Assembly: GCF_009696175.1 (NCBI RefSeq)
Contig: NZ_VUMM01000004.1
Span: 41,353-105,352, forward strand
From: Floccifex porci
GTDB lineage: Bacteria; Bacillota_I; Bacilli_A; Erysipelotrichales; Erysipelotrichaceae
Length of the DNA: 64,000 nucleotides
Reading direction: 5' to 3'
Shown here: in pieces, positions 42,414 through 51,195 of the stretch
How positions within the stretch are numbered: the first letter of the stretch is position 1
Layout: every line of letters begins with the position of its first letter
Notes under the pieces: generated by a model
The model's database searches: none
Seen by the model: only the letters and a program-made list of their open reading frames with translations
Told to the model about the DNA's origin: nothing
Made by a program: the position numbers and the translations under genes

Positions 42414-43576
42414 TTAGTCTAATATAAATTCTTTGTCTGGATTCGAAAGTACAAAGAAAATATAGTTCACTAATTTTCTGGAACAGTGTCCTAAAGCATT
42501 ATAATGAGATTTTCCTTCACTTTTCTTTTTAAGGTAATAGGACTTCATTGTATTTGAATTTTTCCTTACATTATTGGTAGACCTTATCAGGGTATATCTT
42601 AAGAGCTTATTGTCTTTTTTGGACATTCTGGTTCTGGATTCCTTGAATTGACCTGACTGTCTGATCTTTGGATCAAGATCAGCCATAGCCATAATTTTAT
42701 TTGGACTATCAAAACGTGATATATTTTCAATGGTAGCTAAAAGATAAGCGGTCTGGATATAACCAAAACCAGGAATCTTCATAAGGGGAGAGTCGGTCTC
42801 CTTCATGATTAAAATAATCTGCTTATCAATATCTGATAGCTGCTTTTAAAACAGTTCGATTTGATAGACAATATCTTTGATTTAAGTAGAAATAGCCACT
42901 GAATGGAAACCTACGCCAGATGAAGCTAAAGATTTGATTTGTAGGACCTTGTCTTTTGTCATGAAGTGATAGTTTTCGGTCAGAAGGTTATAGAGTCTAT
43001 CGATGTGGGCTGTTTTTATTTGATAGGCCGTGTTATAGAACTTTAAAAAGTTCAGGAATCCTTTAGAATAAAGGGTATTTTTGATAAAAGGCTTTAATTC
43101 AGGAAACGTTCTGTCTAAAAGAGAAATGAACCGGATTTTTTCGGTAGAAAGCTTTTGTTTCAGGTCTTCTCTTTGAATACAGAAATATTTTAATTCACTG
43201 ACATTGAAGGAGGATTGTTTTCTTTGTGATGATTAAAAGCTAGAAAAGTGGCGATGGTGAAGGCATCTGTACTATCTGTTTTAACATCACGGATGTTTAA
43301 TGATCTGAAGCGCTTGGTAAGAATTGGATTGATAAGTTCACAATGAAAACCAAGACCGGATAGAAAATTAAAAAGATTTTCATGATAATGAGCGGTCGAT
43401 TCAAAACCGATGACAACATCGCCTTTATCATAAGAAGAAAATTTTGATAAGAACAGCTGGAATCTATCAGCAGAATTATCAAAAGGAAAAGAAGTTTGAT
43501 GTACTTCACCGAGATGATCAATGATACAAGCGTAGTGGACAAATTTAGCGATATCCACACCAATATAGTAGGTCAT
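42414..43576 (-). pseudogene. IS110 transposase, frameshifted
   Basis: The N-terminal RuvC-like DEDD domain runs from ATG 43576 (MTYYIGVDIAKF, then FESTAHYHE and RSLNIRDVKTDSTDAFTIA) to a stop near 43190. The C-terminal Transposase_20 part is in another frame (42806-42414), with MKIPGFGYIQTA and the catalytic-serine region around DPKIRQSGQFKES. The ~380 bp between them has several stops in every minus frame. Inactive as it stands, unless helped in trans. Confidence 0.85.
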
Positions 43577-43815
43577 AAAAAAGACCACCTTTCTAGAACC
43601 TTGCCTGGTCACAGGTGATCTATTCTCGTAATCTTGCAAGACATAAAAGTACATAGACTTATCCAACTATAAACAAACAAATAGGACCTGGGCTATACTC
43701 TCCTTTAAAAGGACAAAGCCTTAAATTAAATAAATAGAATAAGGTTCTATTTCATTTTAACAGAAAGAGAAAGGAGCGTATGATACTTTATTCGCAAGGT
43801 ACAAATGTATCATAC
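43577..43815 (-). ncRNA. candidate IS110 bridge-RNA region
   Basis: The non-coding left end of the element, conserved almost base for base with 3787-4025. AGATCACC (43622-43615) can pair with GGTGGTCT just ahead of the transposase start, and several shorter hairpins lie further out. IS621-type elements transcribe a ~180-nt bridge RNA with target- and donor-binding loops from this location. Here the position and length fit; loops were not resolved. Confidence 0.4.
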
Positions 43816-43830
43816 GAGAATAAAGCATGA
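43780..43830 (+). other. short outward ORF made by the IS110 end
   Basis: ATG 43780 follows AAAGGAG (spacing only 3 bp) and encodes 16 residues (MILYSQGTNVSY...), stopping as TGA at 43828-43830. The stop overlaps the ATG (43827) of the oxidoreductase gene as ATGA. The same ORF start exists at the other IS110 left end. It may pass ribosomes into the gene behind, as that gene has no ribosome site of its own. Confidence 0.3.
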
Positions 43831-44813
43831 AAGTAGGTACCGTTGGAACTGGATTTATTGTGGATCGCATGATAAGTGCTATGAAAGATTCAGGCATAGA
43901 AGTGATTGCTTGTTATTCAAGAAGCTTAGAAAAAGCGAAAGAGTTTTGTGAAAAACATCAGATGAAACGCTATTATTCAAATTTAGAAGAACTATTAAAA
44001 GATGAAGAAGTGGATACCATTTATGTGGCCTCTCCTAATTCTTTACATTATTCTCAATCAAAGATGGCTTTACAGGCAAAAAAACATGTCATAAATGAAA
44101 AACCATTCTGTCCTAGTCTAAAAGAAAGTGAAGATCTGTTTAAAACAGCTAAAGAGAATGGCGTTTATATTTTTGAAGCCATCACCAATCAGTTTCTTCC
44201 CAATTATCAGATTCTAAAAGAAAATCTATATCGAGTGGGAGATATAAAACTGGTTCAATGTAATTATTCACAATATTCTTCAAGATATGATAAATATAAA
44301 AATCATGAACAAACAAATGCTTTTGATCCTCATTTTAATGGTGGAGCTTTAATGGATATCGGGGTTTACTGTCTTCATTTTGTGACAGGATTATTTGGTA
44401 AACCTGAAAAAACAATGTATTATGCCAATAAAGGATACAATGGAATTGATACTAGTGGTATTTTAATTCTTCAATATCCTGAATTTGTGGCAACATGTGC
44501 AGGAGCCAAAGACAGTTCCAGTGATATATTTGCTTATATTCAGGGTGATAAAGGCTGTTTGAGAGTAAAAGGAGTAAGCATTGGAATATTGCCAAATGTA
44601 GATTTTATTCCTCCAAAAGGAGAGCCTTTACTGAATAAAAACAATTCTTCTTCTTTAAATTTAGGAATTGAACAAGAAATGCACATGATTTATGAATGTA
44701 AAGAATTTGTACGTATCATCAATGAAAAAGATGAAAGTACATATAATAAATTATGTGATCATACAAATTTGGTTGTTCAGATTTTAGAACAGTCCATTCA
44801 ACAAACGCTTTAG
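43827..44813 (+). CDS. Gfo/Idh/MocA-family oxidoreductase
   Basis: 328 residues. The NAD(P)-binding Rossmann fold starts MKVGTVGTGFIVDRM; YVASPNSLHYSQ and INEKPF (EKP motif) are typical of the family, and GGALMDIGVYCLHF follows in the C-terminal domain. Members oxidise or reduce sugars and cyclitols. An IS110 left end lies 11 bp before the start, removing the original leader, and an ISL3 element begins 8 bp behind the stop codon. Original operon partners are therefore lost. Substrate unknown. Confidence 0.9.
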   Translation: MKVGTVGTGFIVDRMISAMKDSGIEVIACYSRSLEKAKEFCEKHQMKRYYSNLEELLKDEEVDTIYVASPNSLHYSQSKMALQAKKHVINEKPFCPSLKESEDLFKTAKENGVYIFEAITNQFLPNYQILKENLYRVGDIKLVQCNYSQYSSRYDKYKNHEQTNAFDPHFNGGALMDIGVYCLHFVTGLFGKPEKTMYYANKGYNGIDTSGILILQYPEFVATCAGAKDSSSDIFAYIQGDKGCLRVKGVSIGILPNVDFIPPKGEPLLNKNNSSSLNLGIEQEMHMIYECKEFVRIINEKDESTYNKLCDHTNLVVQILEQSIQQTL

Positions 44814-44820
44814 ATATTTC
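44813..44820. repeat. target site duplication of the ISL3 element (left)
   Basis: GATATTTC here is repeated directly at 46493-46500 on the other side of the element. ISL3 elements make 8-bp duplications. Confidence 0.8.
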
Positions 44821-44823
44821 GGG

Positions 44824-44935
44824 ATTTTAAATAATCCTGTGGATGAGCTCTAAACGATTTGTGGGTAGGCTTTAACAAATTGTGTTGATAGCTTTAAATA
44901 ATTGTGTGGATGAGCTTTAAAATATAGTGTGATAT
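44824..44935. repeat. subterminal tandem repeats of the ISL3 element
   Basis: Four to five imperfect repeats with a 22-24-bp period, each containing GCTTTAA and GTGTGGAT-like cores. Inverted counterparts occur at about 46357-46470. Terminal repeat arrays of this kind bind transposase. Confidence 0.7.
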
Positions 44936-44993
44936 TGTGATAAGAAAGACGGTTTTGAGCCGTCCTGTCACAAATCACACTTTTTTATTTTTT

Positions 44994-46337
44994 TTATATT
45001 TTATAACTATCTTTTTTGTTTAAACAATACATGATTCTATTTCTTGCTCTTTTTGAATTCGTGTATCCATATGCGTTATAGATTAAACGTTCGATCTGAT
45101 TGTTCCTTGATTCTATGAAGCTGTTGTTGATTCTTCTGCTGTTTATAATCGTAAACGAATTGATAATTTCTTTGTTCCAGTTTATAAGTAGATTATAGAA
45201 TTCATGATATTCTTCAATTCCTGAGTCTCCAAATTCCAAAATCAAATCTGCCAGGCCTTTTTCTGCTTCTTTAAGTGAAGTGTTTCTGTTAAAGAAAATA
45301 TATTTTTCTTTTAGTTCATAAGCCGTTTTTAAGTCAGGAAATCTGTCGAATAGAATAGTAAGGATATCTCTGTAATTTAAATAACGCTTGAATCTTTTGT
45401 TGTATTTGGCTTTGTTGTCCAGGTCAAAACCACTCTTAAAGATATTTTTGAATTTGGTCAGCAGATACTGAATGTCTTCGTCCTGTGTTTCTCTTCTGCA
45501 TCTTAAACGTACTTGATTAAAACCTTCGGTGAGATGTTTTAGAACATGAAATGGATCCGCACATACGATGGCTTTTGGAAAATAGATATGGGCAATATCT
45601 CTGTAGTTATCGTACAAATCTATTGAAACATACTTTACGTTATGCAATTCAGACTTATGTGTGTACTTATTCAATGTCTGAGTTCTTATTACGGATAGGT
45701 AATTGGCAATATAGGCTTTTTTTCTATCAGGTAATACATCAACAATCTCACCGGTAATAAAATCCATAAATATGCACATATAAAGAGAATCGTAATTTGA
45801 CTGAGGAAAGAAGTGTTCATCGATAGAGAGCACTTCGGGAAGTGGTTTTCTTTTGATGTCTACATGTTTATCGAAAATCTGAATAACTTTTTTCACTGAA
45901 ATATTGTATCTGGCAGCTACAGCAGAATATGTATTGGCTATAGATTTAAGATCTTTTAATACGTTTATTTTTGTTTCCAGAGTAACAGATTCTCCTGTAT
46001 TGATAAAAGGGTTCTTTTCACTAAAAGAAGAACTGCAATCTTTGCATAGATACCGGCGACGCTTGTAAAAGATTATACATTTTCGATTAACCAGGGTTGA
46101 ATGAATAAGTTTTCTCTTGGTAAAACCATTACCAACAATATGACAAGAATCACAATAGGGGCACCTAAGGTTAGATACTGGTTTCAACTTCACGAAGAAA
46201 TTCAGTGAGTGATCAGAATTTTTGATAGAATCAATAGATTCAATTTGATCGTAATTGATATTTAATATATCTGTGATAAACTTTTGATTGGATATTATAA
46301 AAATCCCTCCTAGCATTATGATTTGTGATAATTTCAT
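44994..46337 (-). CDS. ISL3-family transposase
   Basis: 447 residues from ATG 46337; other possible starts are ATG 46316 or a non-AUG codon after the ribosome site. An N-terminal zinc-binding region (CPYCDSCH ... CKDCSSSF) and an HTH precede the DDE domain: SIDEHFFPQSNYD, DLYDNYRD, CADPFHVLKHL and the late Glu in NSFIESRNNQIE. The family moves by cut-and-paste. The only good Shine-Dalgarno (GGAGGG, 46310-46305) sits downstream of both ATGs and inside a hairpin arm, pointing to tight translational control. Confidence 0.92.
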   Translation of the reverse strand: MKLSQIIMLGGIFIISNQKFITDILNINYDQIESIDSIKNSDHSLNFFVKLKPVSNLRCPYCDSCHIVGNGFTKRKLIHSTLVNRKCIIFYKRRRYLCKDCSSSFSEKNPFINTGESVTLETKINVLKDLKSIANTYSAVAARYNISVKKVIQIFDKHVDIKRKPLPEVLSIDEHFFPQSNYDSLYMCIFMDFITGEIVDVLPDRKKAYIANYLSVIRTQTLNKYTHKSELHNVKYVSIDLYDNYRDIAHIYFPKAIVCADPFHVLKHLTEGFNQVRLRCRRETQDEDIQYLLTKFKNIFKSGFDLDNKAKYNKRFKRYLNYRDILTILFDRFPDLKTAYELKEKYIFFNRNTSLKEAEKGLADLILEFGDSGIEEYHEFYNLLINWNKEIINSFTIINSRRINNSFIESRNNQIERLIYNAYGYTNSKRARNRIMYCLNKKDSYKI

Positions 46338-46354
46338 TCTATACTAGGAGGGAT
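46303..46354 (-). promoter_or_regulatory. inverted repeat hiding the transposase ribosome site
   Basis: ATCCCTCCTAG (46303-46313) and CTAGGAGGGAT (46344-46354) are perfect 11-bp inverted repeats with a 30-base loop. In a transcript that enters from outside the element, the minus-strand SD GGAGG would be paired. A transcript starting inside the loop would leave it free. This matches the anti-readthrough logic known for IS10/IS50. Confidence 0.6.
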
Positions 46355-46492
46355 ATTTTTATGAATATATCCACACAAATATTTAAAGGATAACCACACA
46401 AATTGTGAAAGCTAATTTCAAGCTTCAAAATGCCAGATTTGTCCACACAAATCTTTAAAGCCCGTCCACAACACAAAATTATTTATAGTGCT

Positions 46493-46500
46493 GATATTTC
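46493..46500. repeat. target site duplication of the ISL3 element (right)
   Basis: GATATTTC, matching 44813-44820. Confidence 0.8.
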
Positions 46501-46696
46501 TATAGCGTTTTTTTATGGTTCGATCTTATTTATATTCGTTTATTTGTTTGTAAACCTGTTTTTATTGAAAGAGAATGAAAGATTCGGATGTATTTATTAG
46601 GGAAATATTATCTATTTATGAACCCTTGATATATATAAAAAGAAATGAGTTTAAAAAAAGATTGTGCTAGAATAAAAGTAACGGAGGATACAACTT
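46501..46696. other. upstream region of the Ldh2-type gene
   Basis: About 200 bp, AT-rich. A TAGAAT at about 46669 may be a -10 box. The ribosome site is ACGGAGG. No ORF or RNA seen. Confidence 0.35.
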
Positions 46697-47815
46697 ATGT
46701 TAAAAGATAAAGATAATAGACCTTATGTGCCATGGGATGTAATGGATTCTTTTATGACACAGGCATTTATGAAGTATGGGTTACCTGAAGAAGATGCAAA
46801 ATTATGTACGGATGTATTACTGGAAAGCGATCGAAGAGGAATTGAAAGCCATGGATGCAATCGATTTAAGCCGATTTATCTAGATCGAATCAAAAATGGA
46901 ATTTTAAATCCAATCACAAAAATTGATGTCATTAAGGAGACATGTACAACGGCTGTTTTAGATGCCAATGATGGAATGGGAATGGTTGCATCAAAAAAAG
47001 CCATGGAAATGTGCATAGAAAAAGCTAAAAAATATGGAATGGGAATGGTTGCGGTTCGTAATTCTTCTCATTTTGGTATTGCTGGATACTGGGCAGGAAT
47101 GGCGGAAAAAGAAGGTATGATCGGAATTTGTGGAACCAATGCCAGACCTTCCATTGCTCCTACTTTTGGTGTTGAAAATATGCTGGGAACCAATCCTTTG
47201 ACTTTTGCGATGCCAAGTGATGAAGAATTTCCATTTGTACTGGATTGTGCAACATCCGTTATTCAGAACGGTAAAATTGAATATTATGCAAGAATTGATC
47301 ACGATACTCCAGAAGGTCTGGTAATTTCTCGAGAAGGGGAAATACTGACGGATTCGAAACAGATTATTAAAGACATTCGTTCTGAAAAAGCGGCATTGGC
47401 TCCACTTGGTGGTTTTGGAGAAGACATGGGTGGTTATAAAGGATATGGATACGCAACGGTTGTAGAAATTCTAAGTGCTGCATTACAGGCAGGAATTTTC
47501 TTAAAGGCATTAGAAGGAAAAAATGAAGATGGAAGTATCCGACCATATCATTTAGGTCATTTCTTTATGGCAATAGATACCGAAGCTTTCATGGGATTAG
47601 AATCTTTTAAAAAGACAACTGGTGATATTTTAAGAGAACTTAGAAATTCTAAGAAAGATCCAAAACACAGCCGTATTTATACAGCTGGTGAAAAAGAATG
47701 GGATGTATGGCAGGAAAGAAAAGACAAAGGAGTGCCATTAACAAAAGCGGTACAGGACGAATTTATACAGATTCGAAATGAGTGCCAGTTAGACATTAAA
47801 TTCCCATTTGAATAA
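46697..47815 (+). CDS. Ldh2/malate-lactate-type NAD(P) dehydrogenase
   Basis: 372 residues of the Ldh_2 (YlbC/YiaK/AllD/ComC) family, unrelated to classic LDH. ESHGCNRF (catalytic His near residue 53), MVAVRNSSHFGIAGYWAGMA (given in part), GTNPLTFAMP and FVLDCATS support it. Members act on malate, sulfolactate, ureidoglycolate or 2,3-diketogulonate. The region after 180 seems to lack some conserved loop residues (a shorter AT-rich stretch between DCATS and PEGLV). It precedes a patatin gene by 9 bp. Substrate unknown. Confidence 0.88.
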   Translation: MLKDKDNRPYVPWDVMDSFMTQAFMKYGLPEEDAKLCTDVLLESDRRGIESHGCNRFKPIYLDRIKNGILNPITKIDVIKETCTTAVLDANDGMGMVASKKAMEMCIEKAKKYGMGMVAVRNSSHFGIAGYWAGMAEKEGMIGICGTNARPSIAPTFGVENMLGTNPLTFAMPSDEEFPFVLDCATSVIQNGKIEYYARIDHDTPEGLVISREGEILTDSKQIIKDIRSEKAALAPLGGFGEDMGGYKGYGYATVVEILSAALQAGIFLKALEGKNEDGSIRPYHLGHFFMAIDTEAFMGLESFKKTTGDILRELRNSKKDPKHSRIYTAGEKEWDVWQERKDKGVPLTKAVQDEFIQIRNECQLDIKFPFE

Positions 47816-47824
47816 GGAGACAAT

Positions 47825-48730
47825 ATGTATAAGTACTATTCAAAAATAAATCAAATCCCAAAAGGACATGCTTCAATGAATATCACAAAAGGATGTGTTA
47901 TATGTGAAGGAGGGGCTTTTCGAGCGGTTTATGGAGAAGGTGTACTGGATGCATTGATGGAAAATGATATTAATATGGAGTGTACAATAGGTGTATCGGC
48001 AGGAGCTTTGAATGGCTATAATTATGTAGCGGGTCAAATTGGAAGAAGTGCAAGATTTAATTTATATCATCGTTTTGATCCTAACTATATAGGAGGGCCC
48101 AAAACACTTATTCACAATAAAGGAATTATAGGCTTTGATTATGCATTTGGACCCAATCGCATAGAACCTTTTGATCAGATTTTCTTTGATCGTCCTTCCA
48201 GACGATTTGTAGCTGTAGCTACAAACTGTTTGACTGGAGAATCGTGTTATTTTGAAAAAGGAAAATGTGAAGACATTGAAAAAGCCATACAGGCTTCGGC
48301 TTCTTTACCTTTTGTATCTTCTATGGTAGAAATACAGGGTATTCCTTGTTTAGATGGAGGTATTTCCAATCATATTCCCATTCAATGGGCTTTAAATGAG
48401 GGATATTTAAAAATAATAGTAATTCGAACACAGCATAAAGTATATCGTAAAGAAGATAATGAAAAAATGGATTCCATGATTGATCTGAGATATTCAAAAT
48501 ATCCTGAATTAAGAAAATCGTTAAAAAATATGAATAAAGAATACAACTATACTTGTGATTTCATTGATCAATTGGAAAAAGAAGGAAAAATATTTGTATT
48601 TTCTCCTTCTATAAACGACCCGGTTTCCAGATTAGAGGCCGATGTTGAAAAACTGGGAGACTGGTATTTTTTAGGATATAACGATACAAATCGAAGAATG
48701 AAAGAATGTAAAGAATATTTAGAAAAATAA
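47825..48730 (+). CDS. patatin-like phospholipase
   Basis: 301 residues. Oxyanion-hole motif GGAFRAVYGEGVLDAL (about 29-44), nucleophile Ser58 in GVSAGAL and catalytic Asp in LDGGISNHIP (about 179) form the patatin Ser-Asp dyad. A second domain at the C-terminus follows, as in YjjU/RssA-type bacterial members. There is no signal peptide, so it acts on membrane lipids or acyl substrates from inside. AAGGAGA precedes ATG 47825. It ends at a bidirectional terminator. Confidence 0.92.
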   Translation: MYKYYSKINQIPKGHASMNITKGCVICEGGAFRAVYGEGVLDALMENDINMECTIGVSAGALNGYNYVAGQIGRSARFNLYHRFDPNYIGGPKTLIHNKGIIGFDYAFGPNRIEPFDQIFFDRPSRRFVAVATNCLTGESCYFEKGKCEDIEKAIQASASLPFVSSMVEIQGIPCLDGGISNHIPIQWALNEGYLKIIVIRTQHKVYRKEDNEKMDSMIDLRYSKYPELRKSLKNMNKEYNYTCDFIDQLEKEGKIFVFSPSINDPVSRLEADVEKLGDWYFLGYNDTNRRMKECKEYLEK

Positions 48731-48758
48731 AAGAAGAATCAAATCGATTCTTCTTTTT
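48729..48758. terminator. bidirectional terminator
   Basis: AAAAGAAGAATC (48729-48740), loop AAATC, GATTCTTCTTTT (48746-48757), between convergent genes. Confidence 0.9.
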
Positions 48759-49962
48759 AGACTCTTTCATGAACAATAATAAATCCATGATGGATTAAAT
48801 CATCTTTGATTTTTTCTATATGATCGTGATTTCTTGTTTCTACTGTTACTTTTAAGAAACAGGAAGTAATTGCCATTTCAGGATCGCCATTGTCATAATC
48901 AATGGCAACAACATTTCCGCCATTATCGGAAATGATTTTGGATACACCTAACAATTGACCTGGTTTATCGGTTAAAGCAATTGTAAAGCTTGTTTTACGT
49001 CCACTTAATAATAAACCACGTGTCATGACACGATCGATGATATTGATATCAATGTTTCCTCCAGAAACAATACAGACAACATTTTTTCCTTTAATTGGTA
49101 ATTTATTGAACATAGCTGCAGCTACTGAAACGGCTCCTGCTCCTTCAGCTACAATTCTCTGTTTTTCCATTAAAGAAAGAATAGCCGCTGCAATTTCGTC
49201 TTCACTGACCGTTACAATATCATCTACATACTGTTTTACAATTTCAAATGTATTATTTCCTGGATGCTTAACCGCAATTCCATCCGCAAATGTATTGACA
49301 TGGTCCAATGCGATATTTTTTCCCTGTTTGAACGATTCATACATGCTGGCTGCATTGGCTGCCTGTACTCCATATATCTTAATGCTTGGCTTCAGATTTT
49401 TGGCCGCAAAGGCAACTCCACTGATTAATCCTCCACCGCCAATAGGAACCACAATGGCATCTACGCTATCCATCTGATCCAAGATTTCCAGTCCAATGGT
49501 TCCCTGTCCAGCAATAACATCTTCATCGTCATATGGATGAATGAAAGTAAGATTTTTTTCTTTACACTGGCGAATGGCTTCTTCATAAGAATCATCATAG
49601 ACACCTTCTACAAGACATACATTGGCTCCATAACTTTTTGTGGCTTCTACTTTTGATAGTGGCGAACTGTCTGGCATACATATCGTACAGGGAATCTGTG
49701 CTTTTTGTGCTGATAAAGCCACACCTTGAGCATGATTTCCTGCGGAACTGGCAATGATTCCATGTTGTTTCTCTTCTTCTGTCAATTTACTGATTTTATA
49801 AAAAGAACCACGAATTTTAAAACTACCTGTTAATTGTAGATTTTCTGGTTTTAAATATATGTGATTTTCAGATCCTAAATTGTCGGCTGGTATAATATTC
49901 GTTTTATGAACAATCTTTTTTAAAACATTTTTCGCATCATAAATTTTATCAATTGTTAACAT
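48757..49962 (-). CDS. ilvA: threonine ammonia-lyase
   Basis: 401 residues. PLP lysine Lys49 in TGSFKIRG; SSAGNHAQGVAL binds the cofactor phosphate together with GGGGLISG. A C-terminal ACT-like domain (about 325-401, FTIALTDKPGQLLGV) is present. The ~400-residue form with one ACT domain is used for isoleucine synthesis or threonine breakdown. It makes 2-oxobutyrate, the substrate feeding acetolactate synthase encoded nearby. GGGAGGATG lies upstream. Stand-alone minus-strand gene. Confidence 0.93.
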   Translation of the reverse strand: MLTIDKIYDAKNVLKKIVHKTNIIPADNLGSENHIYLKPENLQLTGSFKIRGSFYKISKLTEEEKQHGIIASSAGNHAQGVALSAQKAQIPCTICMPDSSPLSKVEATKSYGANVCLVEGVYDDSYEEAIRQCKEKNLTFIHPYDDEDVIAGQGTIGLEILDQMDSVDAIVVPIGGGGLISGVAFAAKNLKPSIKIYGVQAANAASMYESFKQGKNIALDHVNTFADGIAVKHPGNNTFEIVKQYVDDIVTVSEDEIAAAILSLMEKQRIVAEGAGAVSVAAAMFNKLPIKGKNVVCIVSGGNIDINIIDRVMTRGLLLSGRKTSFTIALTDKPGQLLGVSKIISDNGGNVVAIDYDNGDPEMAITSCFLKVTVETRNHDHIEKIKDDLIHHGFIIVHERV

Positions 49963-49983
49963 AATTCATCCTCCCATTAAAAA

Positions 49984-50003
49984 CGTGCTATAATTATAAC
50001 ACG
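49984..50003. promoter_or_regulatory. symmetric divergent -10 region between ilvA and the DUF815 gene
   Basis: CGTGCTATAATTATAACACG is a near-perfect dyad that holds a TATAAT on each strand. It sits in a 59-bp divergent intergenic region. It may be overlapping promoters or an operator; no clear -35 boxes are seen. Confidence 0.4.
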
Positions 50004-50021
50004 ACTTTGGAGGGATGCATC

Positions 50022-51188
50022 ATGGATTTAAAACAATTTCAAATGGAATTAGAAACTTTAACCTTATTTCATCGTATTTTAGAAGATGAAATTGTGGATT
50101 TATTGATTCAAACGATAGATGATTCCACTTATTATTGTCGATTATGTTCAAAAATTTATGATCAGGGAGCCAATTTATCTGATTATATTTATAAAATGGT
50201 TATGAACGATGAAAATATCTATGTTCTGAATAAAGCAAAAAATAAAACAATTGTTCCATCCATTGAAAACAGTTTAAAAAGAGAATTAAAGATACTTCAG
50301 AAACTATGTGATTTAAAAAGTAAAGAAGTTCATATTCAATCGGATATCGAATATCCTGAATGGGAGAATACATCTTATTCTTTAGAAAAAGATTATTATC
50401 AAAGAATTGAAGAGCTTCCTAAAAAAGGATATGGTATTTTTGCGAAATATTTTGTATTTGGGATTGATGAACAAGGATTATATCCAATTAGACATCCAGA
50501 TACACAATCGTTAAAAGAAATGACAGGGTATCAGCAACAAAGAAATGTACTGATCAAAAATACATTGGCTCTGCTGCAGGGAATGAAAGCCAATAACGCA
50601 TTGTTGTATGGAGATGCGGGAACAGGAAAAAGTTCAACCATTAAAGCCATTGTGAATGAATATCATACAGAAGGATTAAGACTGATTGAAGTAAAAAAGA
50701 AACAGATAGCTCAATTGCCATCGATTATTGAAATGTTAGCGGATAATCCTTTAAAATTTATTATTTTTATTGATGATCTAAGTTTTTCAAGCAATGACGA
50801 TGATTACATTGCTTTAAAAAATATATTGGAAGGATCGACTACTTCCAATAAAATGAACGTTGTGATTTATGCAACGAGCAATCGTAGACATTTTATGAAA
50901 GAAACATTCTCAGATCGAGAAGGGGATGAAATGCATCGAAATGATACCATTCAGGAAACGATGTCTTTAGCTGCTCGTTTTGGTTTAACGATTACATTCC
51001 AGAAACCAGGTTCAAATTTGTATATGGAAATTGTTAAACAGTATGCCAAAGAATATGAATTGAATTTAGATGAACACGAATTAAAAATAAAAGCGGAAGC
51101 GTTTGCGATTCGAAACAATGGACGTTCTGCCAGAACGGCTAAACAGTTTGTGGAATATGAAAAAATTAATCAGAGTATATTGGATTAG
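50022..51188 (+). CDS. DUF815-family AAA+ ATPase
   Basis: 388 residues from ATG 50022 (GGAGGG upstream). The N-terminal half is helical and unrecognised. The C-terminal half carries Walker A GDAGTGKSSTIKAI (about 200) and Walker B FIIFIDDLSF, then SGRSARTAK-like sensor text at the end (NNGRSARTAKQFVEYEK). DUF815 proteins are stand-alone AAA+ ATPases of unknown function that are common in Bacillota and Proteobacteria. It precedes the GntR regulator by 7 bp, so the two may be co-transcribed. Confidence 0.88.
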   Translation: MDLKQFQMELETLTLFHRILEDEIVDLLIQTIDDSTYYCRLCSKIYDQGANLSDYIYKMVMNDENIYVLNKAKNKTIVPSIENSLKRELKILQKLCDLKSKEVHIQSDIEYPEWENTSYSLEKDYYQRIEELPKKGYGIFAKYFVFGIDEQGLYPIRHPDTQSLKEMTGYQQQRNVLIKNTLALLQGMKANNALLYGDAGTGKSSTIKAIVNEYHTEGLRLIEVKKKQIAQLPSIIEMLADNPLKFIIFIDDLSFSSNDDDYIALKNILEGSTTSNKMNVVIYATSNRRHFMKETFSDREGDEMHRNDTIQETMSLAARFGLTITFQKPGSNLYMEIVKQYAKEYELNLDEHELKIKAEAFAIRNNGRSARTAKQFVEYEKINQSILD

Positions 51189-51195
51189 GTGATTT

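Larger units (their letters stand above)
42369..43815 (-). mobile_element. IS110-family element (decayed, larger copy)
   Basis: The element reads on the minus strand from a left end at 43815 to a right end near 42369-42413 (not precisely visible). It includes a 239-bp non-coding left end and a broken transposase gene. The left end up to the first ~67 transposase codons is nearly identical to 3787-4228, so both copies were active recently. The IS110 family makes no clear terminal inverted repeats. Confidence 0.75.
44821..46492 (-). mobile_element. ISL3-family insertion sequence, apparently complete
   Basis: 1672 bp bounded by an 8-bp target duplication. Imperfect terminal inverted repeats (left GGGATTTTAAATAATCCTGT, right AGCACTATAAATAATTTTGT read inward) share the core TAAATAAT..TGTG. 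About five copies of a 22-24-bp motif, roughly GCTTTAAATAATTGTGTGGA, lie inside the left end (44824-44935) and three more inside the right end, likely transposase binding sites. One transposase gene is encoded. The intact duplication suggests recent insertion. Confidence 0.9.

Noticed and set aside
44824..44935. CRISPR-like repeat array
   Set aside because: Repeats of 22-24 bp are directly adjacent without spacers, imperfect, and confined to an ISL3 end; no cas genes. They are transposase-site repeats.
49025..49477. 150-codon plus-strand ORF inside ilvA
   Set aside because: Lies fully antisense to conserved ilvA sequence.
50007..50021. TTG start five codons upstream for the DUF815 gene
   Set aside because: It would place the start codon inside the GGAGGG ribosome site that fits ATG 50022.
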